Assembly: GCA_030512335.1 (NCBI GenBank)
Contig: JAULSU010000002.1
Location: 1,984,001 to 2,048,000 of the forward strand
Reading direction: 5' to 3'
Length of the DNA: 64,000 bases
Source of the DNA: Immersiella caudata
Taxonomy: Eukaryota > Ascomycota > Sordariomycetes > Sordariales > Lasiosphaeriaceae
How positions within the stretch are numbered: the stretch's first letter is position 1; every line of letters begins with the position of its first letter. This document shows positions 13,603 through 24,394 of the stretch, in pieces. Made by a program: the position numbers and the translations under genes. The notes under the pieces are model-generated. The model saw only the letters and a program-made list of their open reading frames with translations. It ran no database searches and was not told the DNA's origin.

Positions 13603-16551
13603 TTATATCGAGTAGTTCGTCCTCAGCGCTTGCTGGTCCTGAGGATTCAGTTGCCCGACGAACTCGTTAAACTGTGGGATCAGCTGTCGATAGATGTTGA
13701 GAACCTGGCAACGCTGTGTTAACAAAGTTCAAACGTTGGTGGCGGGGGGATGCGACTCACGTTTTGGAAGACGTCATGCAGATCCGACTTGATCGGCGTC
13801 CGCAGCTTCAGATCCCGATATCTTGCGATGGCAACAAAGAGATGAAGAAGGACATTCTCAATGGCCTGAGGATTCTGAGCCACGGTCAATCCGAATCCCT
13901 TGAAAGCTGTCGCCTTCTCTTCGGACGATTCAACCTCGTCCATCGAGTTCAAGAACTCCTCGGCAAACTGTGGCAGGTGAGGGCCAAGGAGAGCGTGATT
14001 GTCGATGCCCATTCTCCCGAGCGCGATTGCGGCATTCTCGTTCACACCCTTAGGAACACGAGGGTTTGCAATAATCTCAACGCATCGTTGAAGAAGCTCT
14101 GAAACAAAAGGAGCCAGTCCATCCTTGTACTGAACAGCAATCTCGCCGGCGCTCCAGCAGGCGTTGTTCACGACACTGAAGCCGTTGTCGATCTCCTCGT
14201 CCAAGATGTTGTCCAGGTCCAGGCGTTTGAGGAGGATGGGCATAACAGCGGGGAGGGTTGGCCTCAGCTGTTCGAAGACGTACTTGGCGCAGTCGCCGAG
14301 CAAGGCGTATGCTGATTGCTGCACTTCGTCTGACGGGTCTTCCAGGCAGAAACTCAGCAGCTCGAAGAAGGCCGGTTGGCTACCTTGGACCAGTTTGGTC
14401 GCCTTCTCCTCACCGAGAGCTTGGATAATCGCGCTGAGAAGGTCCAAGCTTGTCACCAGGAAGTCCTTGTCGGGCTGGTCAAAGTTGGGATTGCTGTTCG
14501 CAGCCATTGACTGCTCCAAGTTCTGGTGAATAACGTTCACGCACCGCGCGAAAATCGGTTCCGCATACGGAGAGAAGGCGTCGCCGAGGGCCATAGCCAC
14601 GTACGACAGACACTCGAGTAGCGGAAACATCTCGCGGGACTGGTCAGGAACCTTCTGCCACCGTTCGATCAAGGCGGGCATGAGTTGGTTGCATAGCTCT
14701 GGACGGGCGAGAACTGGTCCTATATGCTCTGCCAACGTCTGGACGCAGTCGTAAAGGACCCATCTGTTCTTGTCCTTGTATTTGCTGAAACATTGGACAT
14801 ACTGTGCAATAATCGGCCCACAGTACGGCTCCAGCTGCTTCCCGGCCTTCTCCTCCAAGTTCGCCATTGCGGATGCTCCGGCCTCTTGAACTTTCTTGTT
14901 TTTGTCTAGCATCTTCTTGAGGATACCGTCCATGAGAGGCAGGAAGTACGTGTCTTTTTGAACAGGGTCCTCGAGAGCGGCAGCCCACGCGGAGTAGCGG
15001 CCAAGCGTCCAACAAGTAATCTGCCTCACAACCGGCTCCGGGTCTTCAAGGAGGCTGATGAGATAAGGTACCAGCTCTGGGAGATGCGGCGTGACTACAT
15101 CCATGCAGCCCTCAGCGACAGCACCGAGCGCAAGCACTGCGGCCTCGCGGTAAGGCCAGTCCGCATGCCTCAGGTTCGTCTGCAAATAAGGCAGGATGGA
15201 ATTGAAGACAGTGGCGCCAAAGTCGGTTGCGAAGACATCCAAAGCAGCAGCGGAGCACTTTCGAAGAGTCCACTTCTCGTCCGGGTTCTCGTCACCCTCG
15301 TCGTCTTCCTCCAGCTCGCCCTCTTCCAGACCTTGGTCCATACTGGCAAGCTTTTCGTACGAGTTGCCATTCTGATTCGCGTCCGCCGAGGGCTCACCAG
15401 CGTTAGCCGTGCGAGTGAGATTCTTCTTGGCAAATTGTGGCTTGAGATCTTCTTCCCTGTCCTCCTCGTCTTCATCATCTGAAGCTCCACCGAGCGTGGC
15501 GATATCCTCGGGGCTATACACCATGCACTCAAGCAACACCGGGATAATTTTCTGCACGTAGGGTTCCAGGGCTTGCCACAGGTTCTCATGCTCTCCAACT
15601 GACAACCAGAACTCGGCGGCTTCGCAAGCAAGCTCCTCGTCGTCGCTCTTTTGCTGTGTGATAATGTAGTCGACAAGGCCGCTAATATGGGGTAGAAGCT
15701 TGTCCGGTCTTGTCTCGACAAGTCGGACGAAAGCCCGGCACACCTGGCGACGAATTTCGGGTGCTGCGTCCTCGGAAAGATAAAACAGATGTTGGAGGAG
15801 GTTGTCAATATTGTTGAGCATCGCCTGTGACTTTCTCGGCGTGAAGACGTTGATGGCCGTGAGCGCCTGGGCTCGGACTTTAGGCAGAGGGCTCTTGGTT
15901 GCCTCGATGAACTTGGGGAGGAGAAAGTTGAGGGGCCTCTCGCCTCGCTGTTCCCTCTCCAGAGCCTTGGCGTTGTCCTCGCATATCTTGGCCATGGCGG
16001 ACATGGCACCCTCTTGGGCCTCATTCGAAACCTGGCCCGATTCATTCCCGATCAAACTGAGGAGCTCTGGAAGCAGCTCCGGCCAACTGTAAACACCCCC
16101 GCGGCGGATAATCTCGGTCGCAATATTGCCAGCATAGTTGCGAATCTGAGGGTTCTTGTCCTGGATGCCCAGCGGGACGGCCATCTTGACGAGGGCCAGA
16201 CTTGACTCTGGTATCGCCTTCTGGCCAGCCTTGACGTTGTTTTTGAGCATGATGGCCGCAGCGGAACGAACCAGGTGCCAGTCAGCAGGGGCCAGCCCAG
16301 CATCCGTAGGCGGGCTCGCGAGCGAAAAGATATATGCGAGGTAGTTGTTGATATCCGGCGATGACTTCGCCTGTGCGAGCATCTTCAAAAACGAGGGGCG
16401 TCAGTCTCGGCGGCACCACGGTCTCGAGTCAACAGAGAGCGCAACTTACGATCTCGGCGGCCTTTTGCGCATTCTTGTCAAATCCACTGAGCGAGTCTCT
16501 AAGGCAACCGGCGAGGGTTGCCAGAGACTGCTGGTTCGGCTCCCACGACAT
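13603..16551 (-). CDS. kap104: Transportin / karyopherin beta-2 (Kap104), 941 aa
   Basis: Nuclear import receptor of the importin-beta superfamily; family members carry PY-NLS cargo such as hnRNP-type RNA-binding proteins through the nuclear pore in exchange for RanGTP. Exons are 16551-16450, 16382-13761 and 13704-13603, 942 codons including stop, the usual length for the family. The first exon gives an N-terminus beginning MSWEPNQQSL; the importin-beta N-terminal (Ran-binding) HEAT repeats follow (IRNYAGNIATEII, SWPELLPEL). An acidic loop rich in DDEDEEDREED followed by LKPQF matches the H8 loop of transportins rather than Kap95. The last short exon restores the conserved end (NIYRQLIPQFNEFVGQLNPQDQ), which would be lost if the unspliced frame were followed into the intron. 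Identity is firm; the choice of Kap104 over other karyopherins rests on the H8 loop and the C-terminus. Confidence 0.95.
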
Positions 16552-17495
16552 GGCGGCGAGGTGGGGTGGTGGTGTGTCTTGGAAACTACTTGGGCTCAAA
16601 TAGCGGCGATTGAGCGCTGCTTCGAGGTTGACGATGGCGGTGGCAGCCCGGCCGCGGCGTAATTGGCGCTTTGGTCAGGTCAACCCGGGTTGAGGATCGG
16701 AAGAGGTACGGGGGTTGGAGTTGGTGAACCTGTTCATCAGAGTCGAGAATCCAGCACCAGGCATCGAGGGGACGGCGCAGGATTATGGCAGGTGGGGTTG
16801 AAGGTGCGGCCCGCACCAAGTCTTTGCTGGCTTTTCACTTTTCCCAAACTAGGGTTAGGGTCAGAGTTACACCCTGGCAAGCTGACGCTAGCGGCACCCA
16901 CACAAGCTGGAAGAGCCTGTAAATGAGCACACAACTTGCCTTGCACGCTGGCTTTCAACAATTCCATTTCCAAACCAGACTCGATCCAGAATTCCTGCCG
17001 GCTTCCGCGGTCCTCCTAGTCCCAGCAAAGCGGCCAGATGGCTGAGAAACCAAGTAGCCTGCCGCTTGTGAGGGTCAAGGAGGCTGGAATCGGGGACTTT
17101 TGAACACAGCAAATGCCGTATAATGGCACACAAAAACTTGCAAGGGAGCTGGCGGGACTCCTTTGGGAACCCCTTTGGACGGGGCGCCACACACACAACA
17201 AACAACATCATGCCAGGTCAACAAGAACAACTAGGGTGCAAACATCGCTTTCAAGGTTGGTCCTTTCTTGCCGTGCCCAGCGAGCTCCTATCCGGACCTT
17301 CCGTCCCTTGGAAGAGCTGCCCTCTGGCTGCCTCGGGCAACCCGTTCGACTGGCGGGCGAATGAGTGGCAGCTGGCACAACCGCTGAGGCCGGTCTCATA
17401 CATGATGCTGTGCTTCATGACATACCCCGTCATCGGATGGTCGCACTCAGCAAGGCCAAACTAAGCCCATCGTTGAGCCGCGATAGCGTCTCCCT
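16552..17495. other. Intergenic, transportin promoter region
   Basis: This 944-bp gap lies between the transportin start and the PAC4 stop, both on the minus strand, so it should contain the transportin promoter and the PAC4 3' UTR. No gene is seen. A telomere-like TAGGGTTAGGG element at 16850-16860 is the only recognisable motif. Confidence 0.6.
16850..16860 (+). promoter_or_regulatory. Telo-box-like element TAGGGTTAGGG
   Basis: Nearly two copies of the fungal telomere unit sit about 300 bp upstream of the transportin start codon. In yeasts such interstitial TTAGGG sites bind Tbf1-type factors in housekeeping promoters (established for yeast). A role here is inference from position only. 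Confidence 0.35.
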
Positions 17496-17996
17496 TCAAG
17501 ACACAAGGCCGTCCGAGAGCGGCTGTGCGGCCTGGGAAACGGGCTGGAGCTTTGACAAAACCAAGGCGGCCACCTTTTGGAAGGCCTCCATCTCCTCTTC
17601 GACCGCCCCACCAAGCGCGGTGCTGGCAAAGCTGATCGAGTTGCCGACGTAGGTGGGCAGCTGCGTCTTCTTCGCCACGAGCTTAGCGAGTCGAGTAGTA
17701 AACTCGACCGTCGGCTCCACCGTACATAACGGTGTTGACAACGGCTGAGCCGGATTGTATTTCTGAGAAGTTGTGTTTAGTGAACAACCAGTGATAATGA
17801 AGAAGGTCGAAGATAACAAACGCACATCAGGGAGGGCGTAAACAAATGAGCCCAGCGGGGTTGGATTGCTGGCCTCGTCTCCAGAGGCGGTTGTCAGGAA
17901 GAGTAGAATGGACTTGGCTTTGATCGTCAGATGCACATAGATGCGTGTATCTATCGCCCGCGGCAGCGGCAACGAGAGCTGAATAGGTTGATCCAT
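17496..17996 (-). CDS. Proteasome assembly chaperone 4 (PAC4/Poc4-like), 145 aa
   Basis: Two exons, 17996-17826 and 17762-17496, give 145 residues, the size expected for this small chaperone. The conserved signature PTYVGNSISFASTALGGAVEEEMEAF lies in the C-terminal half (written here as spaced motifs: PTYVGNSISF and GGAVEEEMEAF). PAC4 pairs with PAC3 to guide alpha-ring formation of the 20S proteasome in the cytosol or nucleus. The intron (64 nt, GTGCGT donor, TTCTCAG acceptor) interrupts the sequence after ALPD. The start at 17996 gives MDQPIQLSLPLP; an upstream in-frame ATG at 18095 would add 33 residues of unlikely composition. It is divergent from the N2227 gene. Confidence 0.85.
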   Translation of the reverse strand: MDQPIQLSLPLPRAIDTRIYVHLTIKAKSILLFLTTASGDEASNPTPLGSFVYALPDVRLLSSTFFIITGCSLNTTSQKYNPAQPLSTPLCTVEPTVEFTTRLAKLVAKKTQLPTYVGNSISFASTALGGAVEEEMEAFQKVAALVLSKLQPVSQAAQPLSDGLVS

Positions 17997-18542
17997 TGCG
18001 CTGCTGCTTGCAAGGTGAGGCGCGTTTGAACCCCGTATGGAGAGCTGGGGGAAGCTTCGGCAGGGCCCGCAATTTCTCCGATACGATTGATGCATGTCAT
18101 CAGGCGCTCTGGCTTTCTTTCCGTGGTGGCGTGAACGTCTCTGTCAGCAGCCCCAAAGAAAGTTTTTCTCTGGTCCCCGAACCAAAGCCATTTTAGGGAT
18201 GACAGGGCGGCTCGATAAGAGGGCCAGCTGTCTTTCGACATGGGCCCTCCATATCCGCGTCCCTTTGCCAAATTTGGGTTGTTCTTGTCGCGTTGCGGTC
18301 GCTCGCCGAAACTCAGGGTCACGACGCTGTGGAGAAGGGGCAGGTGAGCTGGAAGGCTCCCCTGTCTGGATTCTCTGCCGTGCTCCCCGCAAACGCCGGG
18401 ACGCCCCGATCTAGGAGTCGCCGTATCGTCATCGCGCTTTTCCATATCCAACTTGCCAACCCAGCCGAGCTCAAATTGACTTTCTAGGTCCTGAATTTTT
18501 TACCTCGTTGTGTTTCGGAAGGAGCTTGGAGATCGAGAGCGG
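17997..18542. promoter_or_regulatory. Divergent promoter between PAC4 and the N2227 gene
   Basis: A 546-bp interval separates the two start codons. No open frame of interest is present. It must hold both promoters unless one gene uses a longer leader. I cannot name a specific operator in it. Confidence 0.5.
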
Positions 18543-20027
18543 ATGGCCATGGCACGAGATGCAAGCGAAGACACGGAGTGGCATGGAATTCCGGATTCTC
18601 TGGGCGACCCCGAGGAGACCAAAGTCATATTTTGCGCCCTCGACTCCTTTTTGTAAGTGGTCGCCTCTTATTTTTGCAATGACAGCACTTCCACTCGGGT
18701 CTCTCATTTCGACCTCGTGTACCTCACATTTCGCCTTGGAGATGTCGTTCATCTAGGTAGCGAGCAAAGTCACACAGCTTGCCTGTTGGCTGCATCCAGG
18801 GGCTAAACCCTCTGATGTTGACATTCCCTACTGCTCAGGCAGTTTGGGCCCTTTCGTATATTCGCCTGCTAACCCAGCCACAGACAATATGCCAAAGTTG
18901 CGCATTTCAATTGCACGCATTTGCGAAGGCAGTCCTTCTACGCATTGCCGCAAAAGCAATGGCAGATGTTGGCAGCACCGCCGTTCAACTACCTGGAAAC
19001 CCTAGATAAAGTCGACGATGCGATAGACTCCAACGCCGAGCTGGCACGGATTATTGCCAAGACAGGTCTGCCATCTTTTCTCAGCCCAGAGCAACTGTTA
19101 CCCGGGAAGGAGCCTCAAATGCCCGCGCAATGGTCCGGTTGCGCCAAACACCAGGACATCGACAAAGCTCGCAGCACGATACGCCAGTTCTATCGTGACT
19201 GGTCTGCCGACGGCCGGAGCGAGCGAGAAGCGTGCTACGGTCCAGTTATGCGTGCTCTGGGAGCAGAGCAAGCCGCAAAGGCAGGCTCAGGGCCGCTGAA
19301 GGTCCTGGTTCCTGGAGCAGGCCTCGCTCGCCTTGTCTTCGAGCTCTGTCTCGGGGGATTTGACACAGAGGGCAATGAGATATCATACCACCAGCTCTTG
19401 GCTTCATCTTATATTCTCAACAACTGCGAGGGTGCCAACCAGCATACAATTTATCCATGGATTCACACCTTCTCCAATCACCAAACGAGGGCAAACCAAC
19501 TGCGAAGCTACACTATCCCGGACGTCCACCCTGCGACAGAGCTCGCCAAGGCGGCGCAGTACGGCCCAGTCGGCGAGATGTCTATGGTTGCTGCCGACTT
19601 TCTCTGCCTATATGGCGATGAAGACCACGCTGACACCTACGACGCCGTCGCCAGCGTGTTCTTCCTAGACACTGCACCCAACCTGATACGGTACCTCGAG
19701 ACTATCTTCCACTGCCTCAAACCAGGTGGAGTGCTAGTCAATATTGGGCCGCTCCTCTGGCACTTTGAGAACCATGCGCCTGGCAACCACGGGTATGATG
19801 ATAATGGCGAGTCGGAGAGTGGCGACACCTCCGGGATTGCCGATCCAGGCAGCTTTGAGTTGTCAGACGACGAGGTCATGGCACTGGTGATAAACATTGG
19901 GTTTGAGGTCGTCTCCCGGGAGACAGGTGTGTTGGCACCGTACATCTTGGATGCGCAGTCGATGCTGCAGACGGTATACCGAGCAAGTACCTGGGTGGCT
20001 CGCAAACCGTTTGGAGAGATCTCCTAA
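18543..20027 (+). CDS. N2227/carnosine N-methyltransferase-like protein, 417 aa
   Basis: SAM-dependent methyltransferase of the N2227 family, whose best-studied members methylate carnosine; yeast has a homologue of uncertain physiological substrate. Exons 18543-18652 and 18884-20027 sum to 418 codons. The spliced junction gives LDSFLQYAKVAHFNCTHL followed by RRQSFYALP, the typical N-terminal block, and the intron has a GTAAGT donor and a GCTAAC branch site 10 nt before the acceptor. Motif I is KVLVPGAGLARLVFELC. Downstream are the conserved FSNHQTRANQLR block, AADFL and VASVFFLDTAPNLIRYLETIFHCLKPGGVLVN (the SAM-fold acidic and post-motif region, given here in parts: VASVFFLDTAPNL, CLKPGG). 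An in-frame stop lies upstream of the chosen ATG. The physiological substrate in fungi is uncertain. Confidence 0.9.
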
Positions 20028-20140
20028 GCAGCCAAGAGCTACGTAGCGGGGTGGACAGGAGGTAGGAATTTGTACAGCCGCCAGATTTATCTCTACATCC
20101 AGGAAGACTAGATAGCCTAGATCTCAACCGCGTACATCTC

Positions 20141-21470
20141 TCACAGCTTAGAACCAGGATCCATCAGCTCACCGCTTGCTAGGATGGCCCCTCCGTCAAC
20201 CGGGATAGCGGCCCCATTTACATGGGACCCGGCTCTGCTTGACAGGTACACCACAATGCCGGCAATATCGTCTGGAATGCCGAGGCGTAGCATTGGGTTC
20301 GTCTTTGCGATGCTGTCCGCCCCGCCGGACTGCTCCAGCAATCCATGTGTCATCTTGCTCGGGAAGAATCCCGGGCAGATGCTATTGACGGTAACTATCC
20401 ATTATCAGCCCACACTCACTTTCTCATCACCCTATCTCGGAACTTACTGTGCCTTGGCCCCAACTCAACAGCCAAGTTCTTGCCCAAGTGAATCACGGCT
20501 GCTTTGGAAGCGCTGTACCCATAGGTTCCGTGTTTACCTGGTGGTCGATGTCAGCTACTAACTTCCATTTTGGGACAATGCTTGGATGTCTCAGGAGGTC
20601 TGAGGAGATAGCTCCTCTTCTTCCTGAGACATCAGGGCAAAAAAACAGCAGGAATCGCACATACCCAAGGTTCCAATACCCAGACCGGCCACACTCGCCG
20701 TGATCAATACCCTGCTGGGGTCCCTGATGGTACCACGCTTGCTGAGCAGCGGTGCGCACTCCCGCACGAGATTGAACACACCACGTACGTTCAAGTCCAT
20801 CACCTTGGCGAAGGCCTCGTCAGGATGAGAGTCAAATGGCGCGCCCCCTGTGCTGTCAGTATAAATCATCCTTCTCACCTCCCTTGTTCCGACACCCAGA
20901 ACATAAATCCAAGGCAAGAAAAGAAAAAAACTCACAAGTAGCTCCAGCATTAGCCAACAGAATATCCACAAACTCTGTCTCCCGCTTCACCGCCTCCACA
21001 AGACTCTTAATCCCCTCTATCGTCGCACAATCCGCCGGTACGGAGATGGCTTTTGCGCCTGACTGCAAGCCAGGCAGCGCGTTAAGTTCCTTGCATGCTG
21101 CCTCGCAGGCCTTCGCCTTGCGGGAAGAGATGAAGACCTTGGCTAGTGGTCGATGTTAGCTACTAACTCCCATTATAGGACAATATTTGCGCGTCTCAGG
21201 AGGTTTCTTCCTCAAACCTCTGGAGACAATAGGGTTAAAGGACTAAAGGGGCAAGAAACAGCAGCAATCGCACATACCGGCGCCTGCTTGCAGAAGGCTT
21301 TATTTTTTGCCTCATAATTAGTTAAAAAAGGATAGGAGGCGGAAATGATTAGGGGGTGCATACGCAGAGGCAGCGGAGAGACCGAGCCCTCGGGAGCCGC
21401 CAGTGACGATGGCGACTTTTCCCTTGAGGGAGAAGAGAGAGGGGAAATCGCTTATTTGGGCGTCGGACAT
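20141..21470 (-). CDS. Short-chain dehydrogenase/reductase, 286 aa
   Basis: Classical SDR with a Rossmann fold, using NAD(P)H to reduce a carbonyl or oxidise an alcohol. Six exons fit: 21470-21364, 21297-21278, 21142-20936, 20847-20665, 20537-20448 and 20394-20141 (287 codons). Cofactor motif TGGSRGLG is at residues 23-30, NAGA follows the DILLA strand, the catalytic serine is in ITASVAG (about 163) and the YSASK motif gives Y180 and K184. The C-terminus carries the usual SSRAGSHVNGAAIPVDGG block. It resembles RhlG-type 3-oxoacyl reductases, but the substrate is unknown. Introns 2 and 4 are related copies of one element (see introner entries), and exon 2 is only 20 nt. It converges on the N2227 gene with a 113-bp gap. 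An upstream in-frame ATG at 21632 would add a hydrophobic leader. Confidence 0.9.
20538..20664 (-). repeat. Introner-like intron, copy 2 (127 nt)
   Basis: This is intron 4 of the dehydrogenase. On the minus strand it starts GTATGTGCGATTCCTGCTG, contains the arms GTCTCAGG and CCTCCTGAGAC that can pair into a hairpin, then a TTGTCCCAAAATGG block, and ends TAGCTGACATCGACCACCAG. It matches intron 2 of the same gene over both ends and, less closely, intron 1 of the nitroreductase. It interrupts a codon after its first base (phase 1). Confidence 0.8.
21143..21277 (-). repeat. Introner-like intron, copy 1 (135 nt)
   Basis: This is intron 2 of the dehydrogenase. On the minus strand it begins GTATGTGCGATTGCTGCTG and ends TAGCTAACATCGACCACTAG, almost the same as copy 2. 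The hairpin arms here are TTGTCTCCAGAGG and ACCTCCTGAGAC. Phase 1. The two copies differ mainly in the hairpin interior, as expected if the ends are constrained by splicing. Confidence 0.8.
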
Positions 21471-22093
21471 TTTGAATTTCAGTACACTGTAAAAGAGCAA
21501 GATGGATAAAATGATAGAGAAGAGAAGAAAGAGGGTTGGATTCCTGAATAGGGAGGTCTCCCCATGATGTAAGCCGAACCAATGTCGTGGCTGGCCGCCG
21601 CCGGAGCACCCGCTAATCGAGAGGGTGCCCACTTAAACCCCGGATCATCGACCCCGGATTGAACATGTTACCGAGGCTCGTCGCCCCAACCCCACCCCGT
21701 CAGCCACCCCTGACTTCTCCTCTGGGAGACTACCATGGCCTGCCCGAGATCACACCTCGTGTTAAGATCAAGCCGCTGAGATAGGGAGCACAATATGCTT
21801 CACTACAAAACAAAAGCGCCTTGACGCTCTAATCTTTCAAAAATGCTACAAACGCCCTGCCACATAGGTGTTGCTTTTCTCCCGTTCCCCAAACACCAAC
21901 CCCTCTGCGCCGTCGCCGCCTTCGTTTGTCAAAGTTCATACACGACGCATGCACACTATCCATGCTGTAACAATACTTCTACCCAGCGCCAGCCTTATCA
22001 ACCATCCTCCGCAGGGGCGCGTCTTGGCTCGCTCCGTCGGCGCACTCGATATCGGCGAATTGGAACACCATCCGTAATCTCCTCTGTTGACTC
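21471..22093. other. Intergenic, dehydrogenase promoter
   Basis: A 623-bp interval between the dehydrogenase start and the stop of the HERP-like gene. An open frame continues upstream of the dehydrogenase start as far as an ATG at 21632 and encodes a hydrophobic stretch. Otherwise nothing is recognised. Confidence 0.5.
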
Positions 22094-24394
22094 CTATATC
22101 TCGATCAGGTTTGGTTCATCCAGTGCAGCTGGCGGTCCCGTCGGCGCTGTCTCATCTGCCGCCTGTTCTCCCTCCGTTCCATTCTCAGTATCTGTAGCGG
22201 CTGCTGCGGCTGCAGCAGCCGCCGCCGCCGTGGCAGCAGCTTCCTCGGCCTCCCTCCTCTGACGCTCAGCGCGTTCCTGGGCTTCTAGGTGAGCGATGTG
22301 CCGCTCGGCAACTCCGGGAGCTATGCTAGCTAGAAAAAGCAGACTGGCCCTCTCGACCCGCCGAACTTGGTCTAGTAGCCAGTGACCATTCGCCCGCCTG
22401 CGTTCAGCAACTAACCTTGCAGCCGTCTGCGCCGGGTTCGGCTCTGTCGGGGCTGCCCCTGGCTGCCCCGGGCGCTGAGGTTGCGGTTGTGGCTGCTGGT
22501 TCGGGGCTGCCAAGGGAATAAGGCCCTCCAGATGCTGCCGGAAGGGATCCCACGCTTGGTTTGCTAGCGCGTTGAGCATTCCTGTGTTCAAAACAAATAC
22601 AAAGATGGCGATGGACACCATGGTCAACCAGCGAGACCAGCTGGGGTCGTTGGACGTGAACCACCACACGAAGACAACCAGCCTAATCAGAAGCCAGACG
22701 TGAGGCCATGCCGCTGCCACGAAAGCCCCAGCCCCGGGGTTGTTGGGGTGTAGGGGACGGACGGGAACTTGCTGCACAATCTGCTGCTGGCCTGCCGCTC
22801 CCCGGAGCCCAACGCGGGCCGCCGCGGCTTGGTTCTGCCCCTGCGCGAGTCCTGCTCCATCACCTTGCGCTTGTCGCTGGTGTGGTTGCTGCTGTGGAAG
22901 TTGCACCCCGGACGACCAAGCTGGGGGATACAATGGTAGTTGCGGCCTCAGTGCTTGAGGCAAAGTGTTGAACTGGAGAGGATTGGGCGGGCGAGTGCCT
23001 GGCGGTGTCACGTACATTTCGGATCCATTGTGAATCAAAAGACCCCGGGGGCCTGTCGGAGAAGAGAGAATATAAACTTCCGGCTGCGCACTTGCCTGCG
23101 CATTCGGTGTTGATGTCTGCAGCTGGGCGTGATGCGGTACATTGACACTGGGATGGCCGCTATGAGCCCCCTGCCTTCCAGCAGGGTCCGGGGTAGCTGT
23201 GCGGCTCGCGTACCTTGGGGTCCCTGGAAAGAGCGGCGTGGTCACACCGGGCTGGATGGGTTGGATGGGGCCATTGAAGTTGGCCAGGCTCGCCACATTG
23301 GCCAACGACGCACCCGACGCACTCCGGTGCATTGCATTTGTCATCGTCTGAGTTGCCTGGGTGGCATCGGCGCCACGCATTATGTTTGCGACATCGGCTG
23401 ATGACAGGGGGGCCGGCCCGGGGCTCGTCGCTGGCCCGCCGTGTTGAGGTGCGCCTGGTATGGCACTGGCCGTGGTAACCGTCTCATTAACCGTCATCCT
23501 CCAGTACTGGCCATTAGGGCCGACTCCTTCACGGACAACCGTGTGCGTAGGCATTGGGTAAGCAGGGCTGTTTCGCCCTCCTGTGTGCTCCGGAACATTT
23601 GCCTGGCCAGACGTTGGGTCTTGGGGTCCATGTGCAGCCGTTGCCCCATCACGTTGCTGAGGTGTCAAAAGCTGACGATAGGCCCCTTCGCGTTGCAGTT
23701 GGTTCATCCACTGCAGCATGCTCTGGTGCTGCTGGTGCTGCTGGTGCTGCTGCTGTTGGTGGTGCATTTGCTGCATTGCAGCATGTTGTCGGAGTAGAGC
23801 TTGATGTTGTAGGTGCGCCTGCGCTTGCTGGCGGGCGTGTGATGGGGTAGGAGATGCAGTTCCTGGGTATCCTGGAGTCGGCTGAGGGCCGAGGTGAGCC
23901 CGAGCAAAGTGGTGATGCGTGTGTTGGGCGGCCGAGGGATCCCCTGGCGCCGGGCTCTGGCCACGCAGAGGGGTGGTAGTCGAGGGAGCTGGGGCGGGAG
24001 GATGGTGGTCAACTGCATCTCTTAGGACGAGATGAAGAGTGAGTTGCTCTGCATTGCGGAGCTGTTGAGTGATCTGTCAGCATTTCTAGCTTTCCATTGC
24101 TTGGGCGACCAGTAGACGTACGAGATCTTCGGTGAAAACATCCTTCAAGGTGTCGGTGTCGCGGGCGAGGAGCCTCCCCCGATGGATCAGTCGCTGTTGG
24201 TCGTCGGTCGGGCGCGATGGCAAAGTGTCCCGAATCCTGTCTTTCAACTGGCGAACCGTTGTATTGTGTGGGAGAGCGGAAAAGACCAAAGGACCGACTC
24301 CCACATTAGGAGAAACGATCTGGAGGTTGGCAGTGAGGGGTACCGTGGCCTGAGAGGACTGCGCGTCGCTCGTTTGCGCATTTTCATCCGACAT
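22094..24394 (-). CDS. HERP/Usa1-like ubiquitin-domain ER membrane protein, 746 aa
   Basis: Two exons, 24394-24122 and 24061-22094, total 747 codons. Residues about 20-100 form a ubiquitin-like domain (VSPNVGVGPLVFSALPHNTT, VRQLKDRI, RLIHRGRLL, DTLKDVF) completed across the intron by LLRNAEQLTLHLVLR. A long Gln/His/Pro/Ala-rich disordered region follows, then two hydrophobic segments near residues 535-590 (WPHVWLLIRLVVFVWWF and WLTMVSIAIFVFVLNTGMLN). The tail has a coiled, charged EAQERAERQRREAEEA stretch and an alanine run. This order (UBL, linker, paired membrane segments) is that of mammalian HERP and yeast Usa1, scaffolds for Hrd1-Der1 in ER-associated degradation (established knowledge). 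Assignment rests on architecture. The first intron has a GTACGT donor and CTGAC branch site; without splicing the frame stops after MES. Confidence 0.85.

Noticed and set aside
13719..13760. Transportin C-terminus as read straight through (ending PPPPTFELC)
   Set aside because: This is intron sequence; the GT-AG splice to 13704 restores the conserved QLIPQFNEFVGQL end.
17827..18451. Minus-strand frames upstream of PAC4 as extra exons
   Set aside because: The PAC4 start at 17996 gives the family-length protein; the upstream frames are Arg/Pro/Ser-rich and lack acceptor-donor pairs in frame.
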